Shown piece by piece: positions 37,669 through 46,386 of a stretch of DNA of 64,000 nucleotides. This stretch comes from AC-49 sp963766605 (GTDB lineage: Bacteria; Actinomycetota; Thermoleophilia; Solirubrobacterales; Solirubrobacteraceae): assembly GCA_963766605.1 (NCBI GenBank), contig CAVYAT010000001.1, positions 124,001-188,000 of the forward strand, read 5' to 3'. The position numbers and the translations under genes were made by a program. Below the pieces are notes generated by a model. The model was given only the letters and a program-made list of their open reading frames with translations. It did no database searches and was not told the origin of the DNA. Position 1 is the stretch's first letter; each line of letters starts with the position of its first letter.

Positions 37669-39756
37669 ATGGCGGCACGCGTAGCGAAGCTGGCGCTGGC
37701 CACCGCAACGTGCGGAGCGCTCCTCGCCGCGCAGGCCCCCGCCGCGCCGACGTGGCTGCCCGCCACCACGCTCGCCGGGCCGCTGCCGACGAAGGTCATC
37801 GGCGTCGACCACTTCGCATCGACGTCACCGGGCCCCGCGGCGGGTTTCGACGCCGACGGCGATCTGTTCGTCGCCTTCCGCCAGTGGGACGGGACGCACT
37901 ACCGCGTCGGTGTCGTGCAGCGGCTGCGCGACGGGACGACGCGCACGCAGACGCTCGGCACGGCGACGTCCGACGTCGACCCCGGCTCAGTCGTTCTCGC
38001 CGTCTCCGAGTCTGGCGACGCGATCGTCGCCTGGACCGAGAACGCCGGCATGGTGTTCTCCGCGATCGGCCATGCCGGGCAGGACCTCGCGGCGACCGGG
38101 CTGATCGGCACCGCAGCCACGTTCGCCGACGGCGCCCTGCTCGACGTCAAGGCGGGCGACGCCGGCGACCTGGCGGTCGTCTTCGAGAGCGCCACGCCGG
38201 GCCTGATCCTCGTCGCGCGGCGCGCCCCGGGCGGGACCCTGGGAGGAGCGACCGCGATACCGGGATCGCTTGCCTCGATCGCCTTCGCGGCGATCACGCC
38301 CGGCGGCGAGACCGTTGTCGCGTGGACCAAGCAGACGACGGCCGCGACGGGACGGATCACCGACGAGGTCGACGTCAGCACGGCCCCCCGCGCCGGCACG
38401 TTCGGACTCGGGGCCGCAATCGCCGGGACGGTTGGACCGGCGCCGACGGCCGATAACGAGGAGCGCGGCGGGCAGATCCGCACGCTGGCGGTCGACGCCG
38501 CGGGCACGGTCCACGCGCTCGTCACCGTCAGCGACAGGTTCGGCATGAACGCGACCGGCGACCTGCACGTTGCCCTGCGCCCGGCCGGTGGCGCGTTCGG
38601 GGCGGTGACCGCGATCGCGGGGACGACGACGTCGACCTTCGGCGGCGGGATCCCCGGCCAGCTGTGGACCGACCACGCCGGCGACGAGCTCATCGAGGTG
38701 TTCAACGGCGCGACCTTCGTCGGGCGCGCATACACGCGGCGACCCGGCGGCGGATTCGCGCCCGGCGACCCGATGCTCGGGGGCGACACGGTCAGTGGCA
38801 GCTCGATCGCGACGATGGGGCCGTCGGGCGCCGCAGGATCGCTCTACCGCTCGGCCGCCGGGACGGGCGTCGAGGTGTTTCGCGCGGTCGGCTTCGACGG
38901 CATCGTCGGACCGGCAGTGACCCTGGCGACCGGCGAGCACCTCATCGTCCTCCGCGGTGCGCTCGCGTTCGACGACGAGGGCGATGGTGCCGCGGTGTGG
39001 CCCGACTTCGACTCGGGCTCAGGGACCGAGAGCGTCCGGCTCGCCCCGTTCGATGGTGCGGGCCCGCGGCTGAGCGGCCTGACGGTCCCCGCCACCGGGG
39101 CACCCGGAGCGCCGCTGGCGTTCTCGGCGACCGCGTCGGACACGTTCAGCGGCGTCGCGTCGATCGCTTGGAGCTTCGGCGACGGGTCCGCGGCGGCGAC
39201 CGGTTCGCCGGTCACGCACGCGTACTCGGCGGCCGGCACCTACACCGTGACCGCGACGGCGACCGACACGCTCGGCAACACCGGCACGCCGTTGACCGGC
39301 ATCGTCGCCGTCGCGCCACCGGCTCCAATGCCGGGCGGCGACACGAAGGCACCGCGCGTGACGAAGCTGTCGGTTTCGCCGAAGACGTTCGCCGCCGGAT
39401 CGTCCGCCAGGGCGCGCGCGGCCGCCAAGCGCAAGAGGCACAGGACGCCACGCGGCACGACGATCCGCTTCACGCTGTCGGAGGACGCCAAGGTCACGCT
39501 GACCGCGGTCGGCAAGGCGGTCCGGCACTGCCGGCGGGTACGCGGCCACAAGCACTGCACGACGGGCAAGGCGCCGCGCTACGCCGTCGCCGGCCGCCGC
39601 TCGTTCGAGAAGGGCGCAGATCGCCTGGCGTTCAGCGGCCGCGTCAAGGGCAAGGCGCTCAAGCACGGCAGCTACAAACTCGAGGCGATCGCCACCGACG
39701 CGGCGCACAACCGCGGCAAGACCGCCACGACGACCTTCACGGTCGCGAGCGGATGA
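37669..39756 (+). CDS. Secreted PKD-domain surface protein
   Basis: A 695-residue exported protein. Signal peptide (1-25), a large repetitive beta-rich domain (about 30-465, propeller-like with Asp/Gly loops), a PKD domain (about 470-560, with WSFGDGSAAATGSPVTHAYS and TYTVTATATD), then a basic linker (ARAAAKRKRHRTPRG) and a C-terminal domain (about 590-693, FTLSEDAKVTLTAVGK, two Cys, KHGSYKLEAIATDAAHN). The last pattern recalls C-terminal domains I associate with Solirubrobacterales secreted proteins. Likely adhesion or cell-wall binding. Confidence 0.72.
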   Translation: MAARVAKLALATATCGALLAAQAPAAPTWLPATTLAGPLPTKVIGVDHFASTSPGPAAGFDADGDLFVAFRQWDGTHYRVGVVQRLRDGTTRTQTLGTATSDVDPGSVVLAVSESGDAIVAWTENAGMVFSAIGHAGQDLAATGLIGTAATFADGALLDVKAGDAGDLAVVFESATPGLILVARRAPGGTLGGATAIPGSLASIAFAAITPGGETVVAWTKQTTAATGRITDEVDVSTAPRAGTFGLGAAIAGTVGPAPTADNEERGGQIRTLAVDAAGTVHALVTVSDRFGMNATGDLHVALRPAGGAFGAVTAIAGTTTSTFGGGIPGQLWTDHAGDELIEVFNGATFVGRAYTRRPGGGFAPGDPMLGGDTVSGSSIATMGPSGAAGSLYRSAAGTGVEVFRAVGFDGIVGPAVTLATGEHLIVLRGALAFDDEGDGAAVWPDFDSGSGTESVRLAPFDGAGPRLSGLTVPATGAPGAPLAFSATASDTFSGVASIAWSFGDGSAAATGSPVTHAYSAAGTYTVTATATDTLGNTGTPLTGIVAVAPPAPMPGGDTKAPRVTKLSVSPKTFAAGSSARARAAAKRKRHRTPRGTTIRFTLSEDAKVTLTAVGKAVRHCRRVRGHKHCTTGKAPRYAVAGRRSFEKGADRLAFSGRVKGKALKHGSYKLEAIATDAAHNRGKTATTTFTVASG

Positions 39757-40051
39757 CAAAGCCGCGCTGCTCCAGCTCGCCGAGCGCGTCCTCGAAGGCC
39801 GCGAAGTCACGCGCGACCAGGTGGTCGACCGGGCGGCCGGCCGGCCCGGCGGTACGCAGCCAGCGCTGAAGGACGCCGGCGCCCAGGCGCTGGGCGGGGG
39901 CCTCGGTCAGCGCGAGCAGGATTCCGAGCTCGGGTCGATGATCGAGGTCTCCGGAGAGCAGCTCCAGCGGGTCGGCGGCCAGCACGCTCAGGATTTCGTC
40001 GTCGGTCAGTCCGAGGCGCTGCTGGAGAAGGGCGGCTGCGGTCGCAGTCAT
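39737..40051 (-). CDS. Hypothetical protein
   Basis: A 104-residue helical protein: MTATAAALLQQRLGLTDDEI, DLDHRPELGILLALTEA, then VARDFAAFEDALGELEQRGF. It ends inside the 3' end of the convergent PKD gene (20-nt overlap) and is divergent from the phosphate transporter. The pattern (helices with a winged ending) could be a small DNA- or protein-binding domain; not recognised. Confidence 0.55.
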   Translation of the reverse strand: MTATAAALLQQRLGLTDDEILSVLAADPLELLSGDLDHRPELGILLALTEAPAQRLGAGVLQRWLRTAGPAGRPVDHLVARDFAAFEDALGELEQRGFVIRSRP

Positions 40052-40124
40052 GCGACGACTGTAGTTGTGAAATGGATGTGGCCGCCCCTTGGCGGGCCGC
40101 TGTCTGCGACCTAGGTTCCCGCGC

Positions 40125-41282
40125 GTGTCCTCGGCGGACATCATCCTCGGAATCGTCGTGGCGACAGCGGTCAGCTTCGACTTCACCAACGGCTTCCACG
40201 ACACGGCCAATTCGATGGCCACGACGATCGCCACCGGGGCGCTGCGGCCGAAGGTCGCCGTCACGATCGCCGCGCTGCTCAACTTCGTCGGAGCGTTCAT
40301 CTCGCTCAAGGTCGCCGCGACGATCGCCGGAGGGATCGTCGACGCGGATGCGATCACGCCGACCGTGGTGTTCGGGGGGCTGCTCGGTGCGATCGCGTGG
40401 AACCTGGCGACGTGGTGGTTTGGGTTGCCCTCGTCGTCGTCACACGCGCTGATCGGAGGCGTGGTCGGATCGACGATCGTCGCGGCAGGGACCGGTGCGA
40501 TCGACGTCGACGGGATCATCTCCAAGGTCATCGTTCCCGCGATCGCGTCGCCGATCGTCGCCGGCCTGATCGCGGCGACCGGCGTCTTTCTGATCTACCT
40601 GATGATTCGCAAGTACACCGCCGAGCGTTCGGAGCGCGAGTTCCGCTGGGCACAGGTGCTGTCGTCGTCGATGGTCGCGCTGGCGCATGGCACGAACGAC
40701 GCGCAGAAGACGATGGGCGTGATCTCGCTGGCCCTGATCGCCAGCGGCCATCTCCAGGCCGGCCCCAACTTCCACGTCCCCGACTGGGTCGTGTTCGTCT
40801 GCGCGAGCGCGATCGCGCTCGGGACCTACACCGGCGGTTGGCGGATCATCAAGACGCTCGGCACCAAGGTCGTCGAGGTCCGTCCGCCCCAGGGCTTCGG
40901 CTCCGAAGCCGTCGCTGCGACGGTGATCCTCGCCTCATCGCACGTCGGCTACCCGCTGTCGACGACGCAGGTCGTCTCGGGCGGTGTCACCGGGTCCGGC
41001 GTCGGGCGGCCGGGTGCCGCGGTCAACTGGGTGGTTGCCCGGCGGATCGTCTACGGCTGGCTGTTGACGCTGCCGTCGGCCGCGATCGTCGGCGGCCTCG
41101 TCTACGCGATCATCGAGCTGCTCGGCGGCGGCGTGGTCGGCGTCGTTGCGATGGCGATCGTCGCGATCATCGCGTCCTACGTCCTGTGGCGCGCCAACAA
41201 GGCGCAGGCGATGAACCCCGAAGAGACCGTGTCCGAGCACCCGGCGTTCGGCCCCGCCCCGACGGCGCCGGTGACCGCGTGA
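40125..41282 (+). CDS. pit: PiT-family inorganic phosphate transporter
   Basis: A 385-residue low-affinity phosphate permease with about ten membrane helices. Duplicated PiT signatures are clear: FDFTNGFHDTANSMATTIAT near the N-terminus, FGLPSSSSHALIGG, and MVALAHGTNDAQKTMGVISLA in the second half. GTG 40125 is chosen; the longer frame to 40089 adds basic residues. The stop TGA shares its A with the next ATG, so a small membrane protein and a degenerate HAD protein are coupled behind it. Confidence 0.93.
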   Translation: MSSADIILGIVVATAVSFDFTNGFHDTANSMATTIATGALRPKVAVTIAALLNFVGAFISLKVAATIAGGIVDADAITPTVVFGGLLGAIAWNLATWWFGLPSSSSHALIGGVVGSTIVAAGTGAIDVDGIISKVIVPAIASPIVAGLIAATGVFLIYLMIRKYTAERSEREFRWAQVLSSSMVALAHGTNDAQKTMGVISLALIASGHLQAGPNFHVPDWVVFVCASAIALGTYTGGWRIIKTLGTKVVEVRPPQGFGSEAVAATVILASSHVGYPLSTTQVVSGGVTGSGVGRPGAAVNWVVARRIVYGWLLTLPSAAIVGGLVYAIIELLGGGVVGVVAMAIVAIIASYVLWRANKAQAMNPEETVSEHPAFGPAPTAPVTA

Positions 41283-41521
41283 TGCTCGGCGAAGCGATCG
41301 TCGACTGGCACTCGCTCGGCCAGGCTGTGCTCAGCTCGGTGCTGATCGGCCTCGGCGTGCTGATCGTCGCCGGGTTCGGCGTCGTGGCATCGCTGCGGGC
41401 CCAGGACGCACGGACGAAGGGCCAAGAGGGTGCGGTGATCGGCTTCAGTGTCATCACCGTCCTGTGCATCGTTGGCATCGGTGGCGCCATCGTCGCCGGG
41501 ATCTGGGCGATGACGCAGTGA
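41282..41521 (+). CDS. Small two-TM membrane protein of the pit operon
   Basis: A 79-residue protein with two hydrophobic helices (about 15-38, VLIGLGVLIVAGFGVVASL, and 52-76, GFSVITVLCIVGIGGAIVAG) joined by a charged loop (RAQDARTKGQEG). It overlaps pit by 1 nt and the HAD gene by 4 nt (GTGA). A transporter accessory role is inferred only from coupling. Confidence 0.7.
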   Translation: MLGEAIVDWHSLGQAVLSSVLIGLGVLIVAGFGVVASLRAQDARTKGQEGAVIGFSVITVLCIVGIGGAIVAGIWAMTQ

Positions 41522-42030
41522 GCGACGGGGACTCGACCCGGGTGCGCCCGGTGACCACCGTGCTCGACACGCTGCGGGTCGAGATCTCACTGGACGCGTT
41601 CGACGTCGCGATCTGCTCGCTGGAGAGCGTCGCCGCCGACCTCGGCTACGGCGACATCCGCCCGCTGCCCGGATCGGTGGCGTGGCTGACGAAGATCCGC
41701 GAGCACGACAAGCGCATCGGCCTGTTCGCGACCGTCGCCCGCACGGGCGCCGCGCTCGAGCTGGCCGGGATCTCCGACCTGTTCGACCGCGTGACGATCG
41801 GCGCGCGGACCGCGCCGACGCTGCGGGCCGCGCTCGAGGAGATGGACGTCATGCCCGATCGCGCGATCGTCGTCACCGCCACGGCGTCCGGCGTGACCGC
41901 GGCGCGCGAGGCGCAGGTGCCGATCGTCGTCGCCGCGGCGCGGGGGCTGTCATCGCCCGAGGAGCTGCGCCAGGCCGGCGCGAGCACGGTCGTCGCGGAC
42001 CTTCAGGAGCTGCTGCGCGCGGTGACCTGA
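41518..42030 (+). CDS. HAD-fold protein lacking catalytic aspartate
   Basis: A 170-residue protein with beta-phosphoglucomutase-like HAD features: the LPGSVAWLTKIREHDKRIGL cap junction, ELAGISDLFDRVTIG and a C-terminal Rossmann part (DRAIVVTATASGVTAAREA). Motif I, normally DxDG, reads AICSLESV, so both acidic residues needed for phosphotransfer are missing, and motif IV is weak. It is probably non-catalytic, a ligand sensor or partner. GTG start inside the stop of the small membrane gene; part of the pit operon. Confidence 0.65.
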   Translation: MSDGDSTRVRPVTTVLDTLRVEISLDAFDVAICSLESVAADLGYGDIRPLPGSVAWLTKIREHDKRIGLFATVARTGAALELAGISDLFDRVTIGARTAPTLRAALEEMDVMPDRAIVVTATASGVTAAREAQVPIVVAAARGLSSPEELRQAGASTVVADLQELLRAVT

Positions 42031-42039
42031 GCGCCGCGG

Positions 42040-43338
42040 TCAGTCGCGGCGCACGATCGGCGGCAGCTCGTAGCTGCCGTCAAGCGCAGCAGTCTGCGGC
42101 TGATACAGGCGCAAGATCGGCCGAAAGCCGTCAGCGGGGGTCGGCAGCCAGTTGGCGGTCGCGTCGCCTCCGGGATCGTCGTGCTGGATGACGATCGTCA
42201 GTGAGCCGTCGTCCGCGCGCCGCAGGCCCGCCGTGCGGTCGCCGATCGAGTAGCGGTCGATCGGGTTGTCGACGAGGTAGAACTCGGGCAGGTCGTACAT
42301 CGTCACCGACCAGAACGCGTCGACCGGCGGGTCCTGGGCGAACGTCAGCGTGTAGCGATGCTCGCCGGACAGCTGATCGCCGGCCCCGTCCTGGTAGGTC
42401 ATGCAGTACATCGCCTCGTAGCCGTGGTTGCCCCACAGCCCGCCGCGGGCGGCGAGGCAGCGCACGAGCGCGCCCTGCGCGGGGTCGGCGATCCGCCACT
42501 GCGGGTCGCCCAGCGCGCCGATCTCGAAGTAGTCGTTGTTGTAGTCGAACACGTGCGGGTTGACGAGCCAGCCACCGCTCGTCCGGCCTCCGCCGCCCGA
42601 GGCCAGCGCCGTCTCGAGCCGTTCCCTTCCGGCCTTCAGGCCGGCGCGCAGCGTCCCCTCGTCGGCGTCGTGCACGGCTGCGAAGCGCTGCGCGTAGTCG
42701 AGTTCGGCCGGCGCGGCGGGGAAGGCCCGCGCCCATGTGCGCAGCTGATCGAGGAAGACCATGTCGTCAGGCATATGGCGATCGGGCCCGGGGATGCCCT
42801 CCGGCGTGGCGCCGGCGTCCAGCGGCGTAAGCGTCAGCGCGTTCTGCAGCGCCCGCGCAGCCGGCAGGTCGGCATCGCCGTCGACGGCCCAGCGCCCGAC
42901 GATCGTGGCGATCCGCGTGGGCGCGCGGATGACGCCGTCGGCGGTGGGCAGGCCGCGTGCGTCGTGCTGGGGCGGCACGATCCAGTAGGTCCCGGCGCCG
43001 GTGCCGGTCGCGCGGCGGCCGATATAGGCGAAGTTGTTCGTCCAGGCGTCGACGAACTGCAGGACGTAGTAGCGGTCGGCGGTGTCGGGGACGTCGAGGC
43101 GGATCGGGCCGACGCCGAGGTCGAGCATCGCGATCGAGTAGACGGTGTCGTTGTTGACCGACACGAAGGTGTCCCGCGGGCCGGCGAGTTGTCGGCCGTG
43201 TGCCCAGGTGTTGAACGGCGCCGCCGCCATGGCCCCCATCCCGTGCTCGGTGAAGCGGATGACCTGGGACAGGTTGAAGACCAGCGGGAAGCCGTAGATG
43301 TAGAGGTCGGCGCCGAGGTCGGTGAGGTCGTCGGTCAT
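42040..43338 (-). CDS. DUF1254/DUF1214 protein
   Basis: A 432-residue protein with the DUF1254 N-terminal domain (about 5-130, YIYGFPLVFNLSQV, NNDTVYSIAMLDL) and DUF1214 C-terminal domain (about 290-430, FWSVTMYDLPEFYLVDNP, DRYSIGDRT). No signal peptide is apparent, unlike many family members. The function is unknown. Its ATG overlaps the preceding gene's stop (ATGA), and it is the last gene of the glmU-prs transcript. Confidence 0.85.
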   Translation of the reverse strand: MTDDLTDLGADLYIYGFPLVFNLSQVIRFTEHGMGAMAAAPFNTWAHGRQLAGPRDTFVSVNNDTVYSIAMLDLGVGPIRLDVPDTADRYYVLQFVDAWTNNFAYIGRRATGTGAGTYWIVPPQHDARGLPTADGVIRAPTRIATIVGRWAVDGDADLPAARALQNALTLTPLDAGATPEGIPGPDRHMPDDMVFLDQLRTWARAFPAAPAELDYAQRFAAVHDADEGTLRAGLKAGRERLETALASGGGGRTSGGWLVNPHVFDYNNDYFEIGALGDPQWRIADPAQGALVRCLAARGGLWGNHGYEAMYCMTYQDGAGDQLSGEHRYTLTFAQDPPVDAFWSVTMYDLPEFYLVDNPIDRYSIGDRTAGLRRADDGSLTIVIQHDDPGGDATANWLPTPADGFRPILRLYQPQTAALDGSYELPPIVRRD

Positions 43339-43760
43339 GGGCTGGCGAGCCGGACGCGAAACGGGCGTGAGTCCTTGTGCTCGCCGTTGATGGAGAGGTT
43401 GATGGTGAACAGCCCGAATCTCGGCAACGGCATGCCCGTCAGGTTCGCGAGGATGTTGCCGGGCACGTCCCAGCCGACCGGCTGGTCGAGCGGGGACGGG
43501 ACGTTGACCTCGCCGTCGTAGTGGGCGATCTCCTGGCCGTCCTCGTCGACGACCGCCATCCGGAACTCGTAGGGGCGATCGCACTCCGACGTGTGCAGCG
43601 CCAGGCGGACGACCAGCCAGCCCTGGACGAACGCGACCGGCTCGCCCGCGGGCGCCTCGTGGGCGACGTCGACGGTGTCCCAGGCCGCACCGCTCAGGTA
43701 GAGAAGACCATTCGGCGGGGTCTCCGCGTGATTGGCCAACAGCATCCATTCGACGCGCAT
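43335..43760 (-). CDS. DUF6941-like protein
   Basis: A 141-residue beta-sandwich-like protein: MRVEWMLLANHAETPPNGLLY, EPVAFVQGWLVVRLALH, LPRFGLFTINLSINGEHKD. The pattern matches DUF6941 as I recall it. Function unknown. It follows prs by 6 nt and overlaps the DUF1254 gene. Confidence 0.7.
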   Translation of the reverse strand: MRVEWMLLANHAETPPNGLLYLSGAAWDTVDVAHEAPAGEPVAFVQGWLVVRLALHTSECDRPYEFRMAVVDEDGQEIAHYDGEVNVPSPLDQPVGWDVPGNILANLTGMPLPRFGLFTINLSINGEHKDSRPFRVRLASP

Positions 43761-43766
43761 GCGGCG

Positions 43767-44801
43767 TCAGAACAGCTGGTTCTCGCCGCCGAAGACCTCG
43801 CTCACCGAGTCGTCGGTGAAGATGCGGCGGATCGAGTCGGTCAGCAGCTCGGCGCAGCTGAGCACGCGGATGTTGTCGGGCGCTCCGGGGCCGAGCGGGA
43901 TCGTGTCGGTCACGACGATCTGCTCGAAGCCGGCGCTGGCCAGGTTCTCGTAGGCGTCGCCGCTGAACACCGCGTGCGTCGCGGCGGCGTACACGCGCGT
44001 GGCGCCCTCGTCGAGCACCGTCTGGCCGGCTGCCTTGAGCGTGCCCGCGGTGTCGATCATGTCGTCGACGATGACGGCGGTCTTGCCGCGAACGTCGCCG
44101 ATCACATAGCCGATCTCGGCGACCTGCTGGGCCGGGCGCTCCTTGTCGAGGATCGCGAGCTCGGCGCCGACCTTGGAGGCGAACTTCTTGTTCAGCTTGA
44201 CGCGGCCGGCGTCCGGCGCGACGACGACGAGGTCGGTCAGGCCGAGGTCGACGAAGTACTGGGTCAGCATCATGACCGCGGTCATGTGGTCGACCGGGAC
44301 GGTGAAGAAGCCCTGGACCTGGCCGGCGTGCAGGTCCATCGTGACGACGCGGTCGGCGCCGGCGGCCTCGAGCATGTGGGCGACGAGCCGCGCGCTGATC
44401 GGCTCGCGCGGGGCCGACTTCTTGTCCTGGCGGCTGTAGCCGAACCACGGGGTGACGGCGATCACGCGGTGCGCGCTGGCGCCGACCGCCGCGTCGATCA
44501 TGACCAGCAGCTCCATCAGCGCGTCGTTGGCCGACAGGCCGAGCTGCGGGTTGCTGCAGGTCGGCTGGATGATGAAGACATCGGCGCCGCGGATCGACTC
44601 ATCGAAGCGGCAGTAGACCTCGCCGTTGGAGAACGTCTTCAGCGTGACCGGGCCCAGCTCGACATCGAGCTTGTCGGCGATCTTGGCCGCGAGCTCCGGG
44701 TTCGCGCGCCCGGAGAACAGCATCAGGCGCTTGTCGTTCTCGCTGTGCAGGCTCGTCGAGGGGCGCGCCATCGGGGCGAGCGTAGGAGCAACGTCGGACA
44801 T
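43767..44801 (-). CDS. prs: Ribose-phosphate pyrophosphokinase
   Basis: A 344-residue PRPP synthase, making 5-phosphoribosyl-1-pyrophosphate for nucleotides, His and Trp. Motifs: FSNGEVYCRFDESIRGADVF, the ATP loop YSRQDKKSAPREPISA, and the PRPP-binding loop VIVDDMIDTAGTL. The N-terminus is extended by about 20 residues relative to typical enzymes. It begins 9 nt after glmU; the pairing glmU-prs is widely conserved in Gram-positive bacteria. Confidence 0.96.
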   Translation of the reverse strand: MSDVAPTLAPMARPSTSLHSENDKRLMLFSGRANPELAAKIADKLDVELGPVTLKTFSNGEVYCRFDESIRGADVFIIQPTCSNPQLGLSANDALMELLVMIDAAVGASAHRVIAVTPWFGYSRQDKKSAPREPISARLVAHMLEAAGADRVVTMDLHAGQVQGFFTVPVDHMTAVMMLTQYFVDLGLTDLVVVAPDAGRVKLNKKFASKVGAELAILDKERPAQQVAEIGYVIGDVRGKTAVIVDDMIDTAGTLKAAGQTVLDEGATRVYAAATHAVFSGDAYENLASAGFEQIVVTDTIPLGPGAPDNIRVLSCAELLTDSIRRIFTDDSVSEVFGGENQLF

Positions 44802-44810
44802 GTGGGGTGA

Positions 44811-46190
44811 CTACTCCGGGCCGGGGGGTTTTGTGTCGTCAGCGTCCCGCTTACGGGAAGCGTACCCGTCGATGTTGCGCTGGCGTTCACGAGCCACCCC
44901 GAGTGCGCCGTCGGGGATGTCGTGGGTGATGACCGATCCGGCCGCCGTCCAGGCGTCGTCGCCGACCGTCACGGGCGCCACGAACGTCACGTCGACCGCG
45001 CTCTTGACGCGGGCGCCGATCGTCGTGCGGTGCTTGTTGGCGCCGTCGTAGTTGGCGGTCACGGTGCTTGCGCCGAGGTTCGTGCCCTCGCCGACGTCCG
45101 CGTCGCCGATGTAGGACAGGTGTGGCACCTTCGCGCCGTCGCCGATGTTCGAGTTCTTGACCTCGACGAACGTGCCGATCTTGGACTTGGCGCCGAGCTG
45201 GGCGCCGGGGCGCAGGTAGGCGAACGGGCCGACGATGGCGCCGGGACCGATCGTCGCGCTGTCGGCCCAGGTGACGCGGACGGTCGCGTTCACACCGACG
45301 GTCGTGTCGATCAGGGTGGTGTCGGGGCCGACGGTGGCGTCCCGGTCCACGCTGGTGGCGCCCTTGAGCGATGTGCGCGGCTCGATCGTGACGTCCTGGC
45401 CGAGGGTGACGGTGACGTCGACCGTCGCGCTGCGCGGGTCGGTGAACGTGACCCCGTCGCGCATGTGGCGCTCGACGATCTCCTGCTGGGCGAGCGCTCG
45501 GACGTGGCTGAGGGCGACGCGGTCATTGACGCCGAGTACGAGGCGCGGGTCGTGGGCGACATGGGCCGCGGTCGGACCGTCGATCAGCTCCAGGACCTGC
45601 GGGAGGTAGAGCTCCCCCTGGGCGTTGTTGGCGGTCAGCCGGGTGAGAGCCTCCTGCAGGGCGGCGGCGTCGAAGCAGAAGATGCCGGTGTTGACCTCGT
45701 GGATCGCGAGCTCCTCGGCGGTCGCGTCGCCGGGTCGCTTGGTCTCCACGACGCGTTCGACGCTGCCGTCGCCGTTGCGAATGACGCGGCCGTAGCCGGT
45801 CGGGTCGTCGAGGACCGTCGTGAGCATCGTCGCGCCTGCGGTGTGGGCCTTGACGAGCTCGCGGATCGCCTGCGCGCTGACGAGCGGCACGTCGCCGGCG
45901 AGGACGACGACCGGGCCATCGCCGTTGATCTGGGGCGCAGCGGCGCGGACCGCGCCGCCGGTGCCATCGGGCTGTTGCTGGATCGCGATCTCGACGCCGT
46001 CGGGCAGTGTCTGCTCGGTGGGCCTCTGGGGGGAATCGACGACGATCACGTGCTCCGCCCCCGCCTCGCGTGCCGCCAGCACCGGCCACAGCACCATCGG
46101 CCGACCACAAAGGTCGTGCAGCACCTTCGGGGTGGCGGACTTCATGCGGGTGCCCTGGCCGGCGGCGAGGATCACGGCGGTGAAGGGCAT
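44811..46190 (-). CDS. glmU: Bifunctional GlmU (UDP-GlcNAc pyrophosphorylase/acetyltransferase)
   Basis: A 459-residue GlmU that makes UDP-N-acetylglucosamine for cell-wall synthesis. The N-terminal uridylyltransferase carries LAAGQGTRMKSATPKVLHDL (residues 7-26) and VLAGDVPLV. The C-terminal left-handed beta-helix (about 250-455) has hexapeptide repeats and LSYIGDADVGEGTNLGAST. ATG 46190 is chosen because the upstream 13 residues are not family-like. Followed by prs at 9 nt. Confidence 0.96.
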   Translation of the reverse strand: MPFTAVILAAGQGTRMKSATPKVLHDLCGRPMVLWPVLAAREAGAEHVIVVDSPQRPTEQTLPDGVEIAIQQQPDGTGGAVRAAAPQINGDGPVVVLAGDVPLVSAQAIRELVKAHTAGATMLTTVLDDPTGYGRVIRNGDGSVERVVETKRPGDATAEELAIHEVNTGIFCFDAAALQEALTRLTANNAQGELYLPQVLELIDGPTAAHVAHDPRLVLGVNDRVALSHVRALAQQEIVERHMRDGVTFTDPRSATVDVTVTLGQDVTIEPRTSLKGATSVDRDATVGPDTTLIDTTVGVNATVRVTWADSATIGPGAIVGPFAYLRPGAQLGAKSKIGTFVEVKNSNIGDGAKVPHLSYIGDADVGEGTNLGASTVTANYDGANKHRTTIGARVKSAVDVTFVAPVTVGDDAWTAAGSVITHDIPDGALGVARERQRNIDGYASRKRDADDTKPPGPE

Positions 46191-46250
46191 GGGTGCATGG
46201 TAGGCGGGTGCGGGTCGTGGAGTTGGCAAGATGCGTGCGACGTCGAACTT

Positions 46251-46323
46251 TGGGCGGTCGTCTAGCTGGCTAAGACACGGGGCCTTGGACCCCGGAACCG
46301 GGGTTCAAGTCCTCGCCGCCCAG
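46251..46323 (+). tRNA. tRNA-Gln (anticodon UUG)
   Basis: A 73-nt tRNA. The acceptor TGGGCGG pairs with CCGCCCA; U1-A72 and discriminator G73 are glutamine hallmarks. D stem GTCT/AGAC; anticodon stem CGGGG/CCCCG encloses loop CCTTGGA, so the anticodon is TTG. Position 33 is C rather than the nearly universal U. The T arm contains GGTTCAAGTCC. CCA is not encoded. Followed 56 nt later by an HNH endonuclease gene. Confidence 0.92.
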
Positions 46324-46372
46324 TCTTACCGTTCGAGTCGGCGCGGTCGCCCGCTTCCGTCCGAGCCCGATG

Positions 46373-46386
46373 CGAACATATGTTCG
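46373..46386. promoter_or_regulatory. Perfect LexA-type SOS box on the HNH gene
   Basis: CGAACATATGTTCG is a perfect 14-bp palindrome and fits the Gram-positive LexA consensus CGAAC-N4-GTTCG exactly. The ATG start of the HNH gene (46380) lies at its centre. TTCCGT at 46355-46360, 18 nt before TATGTT, could be a promoter that LexA would cover; transcription would then begin at or just past the start codon. Confidence 0.7.
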
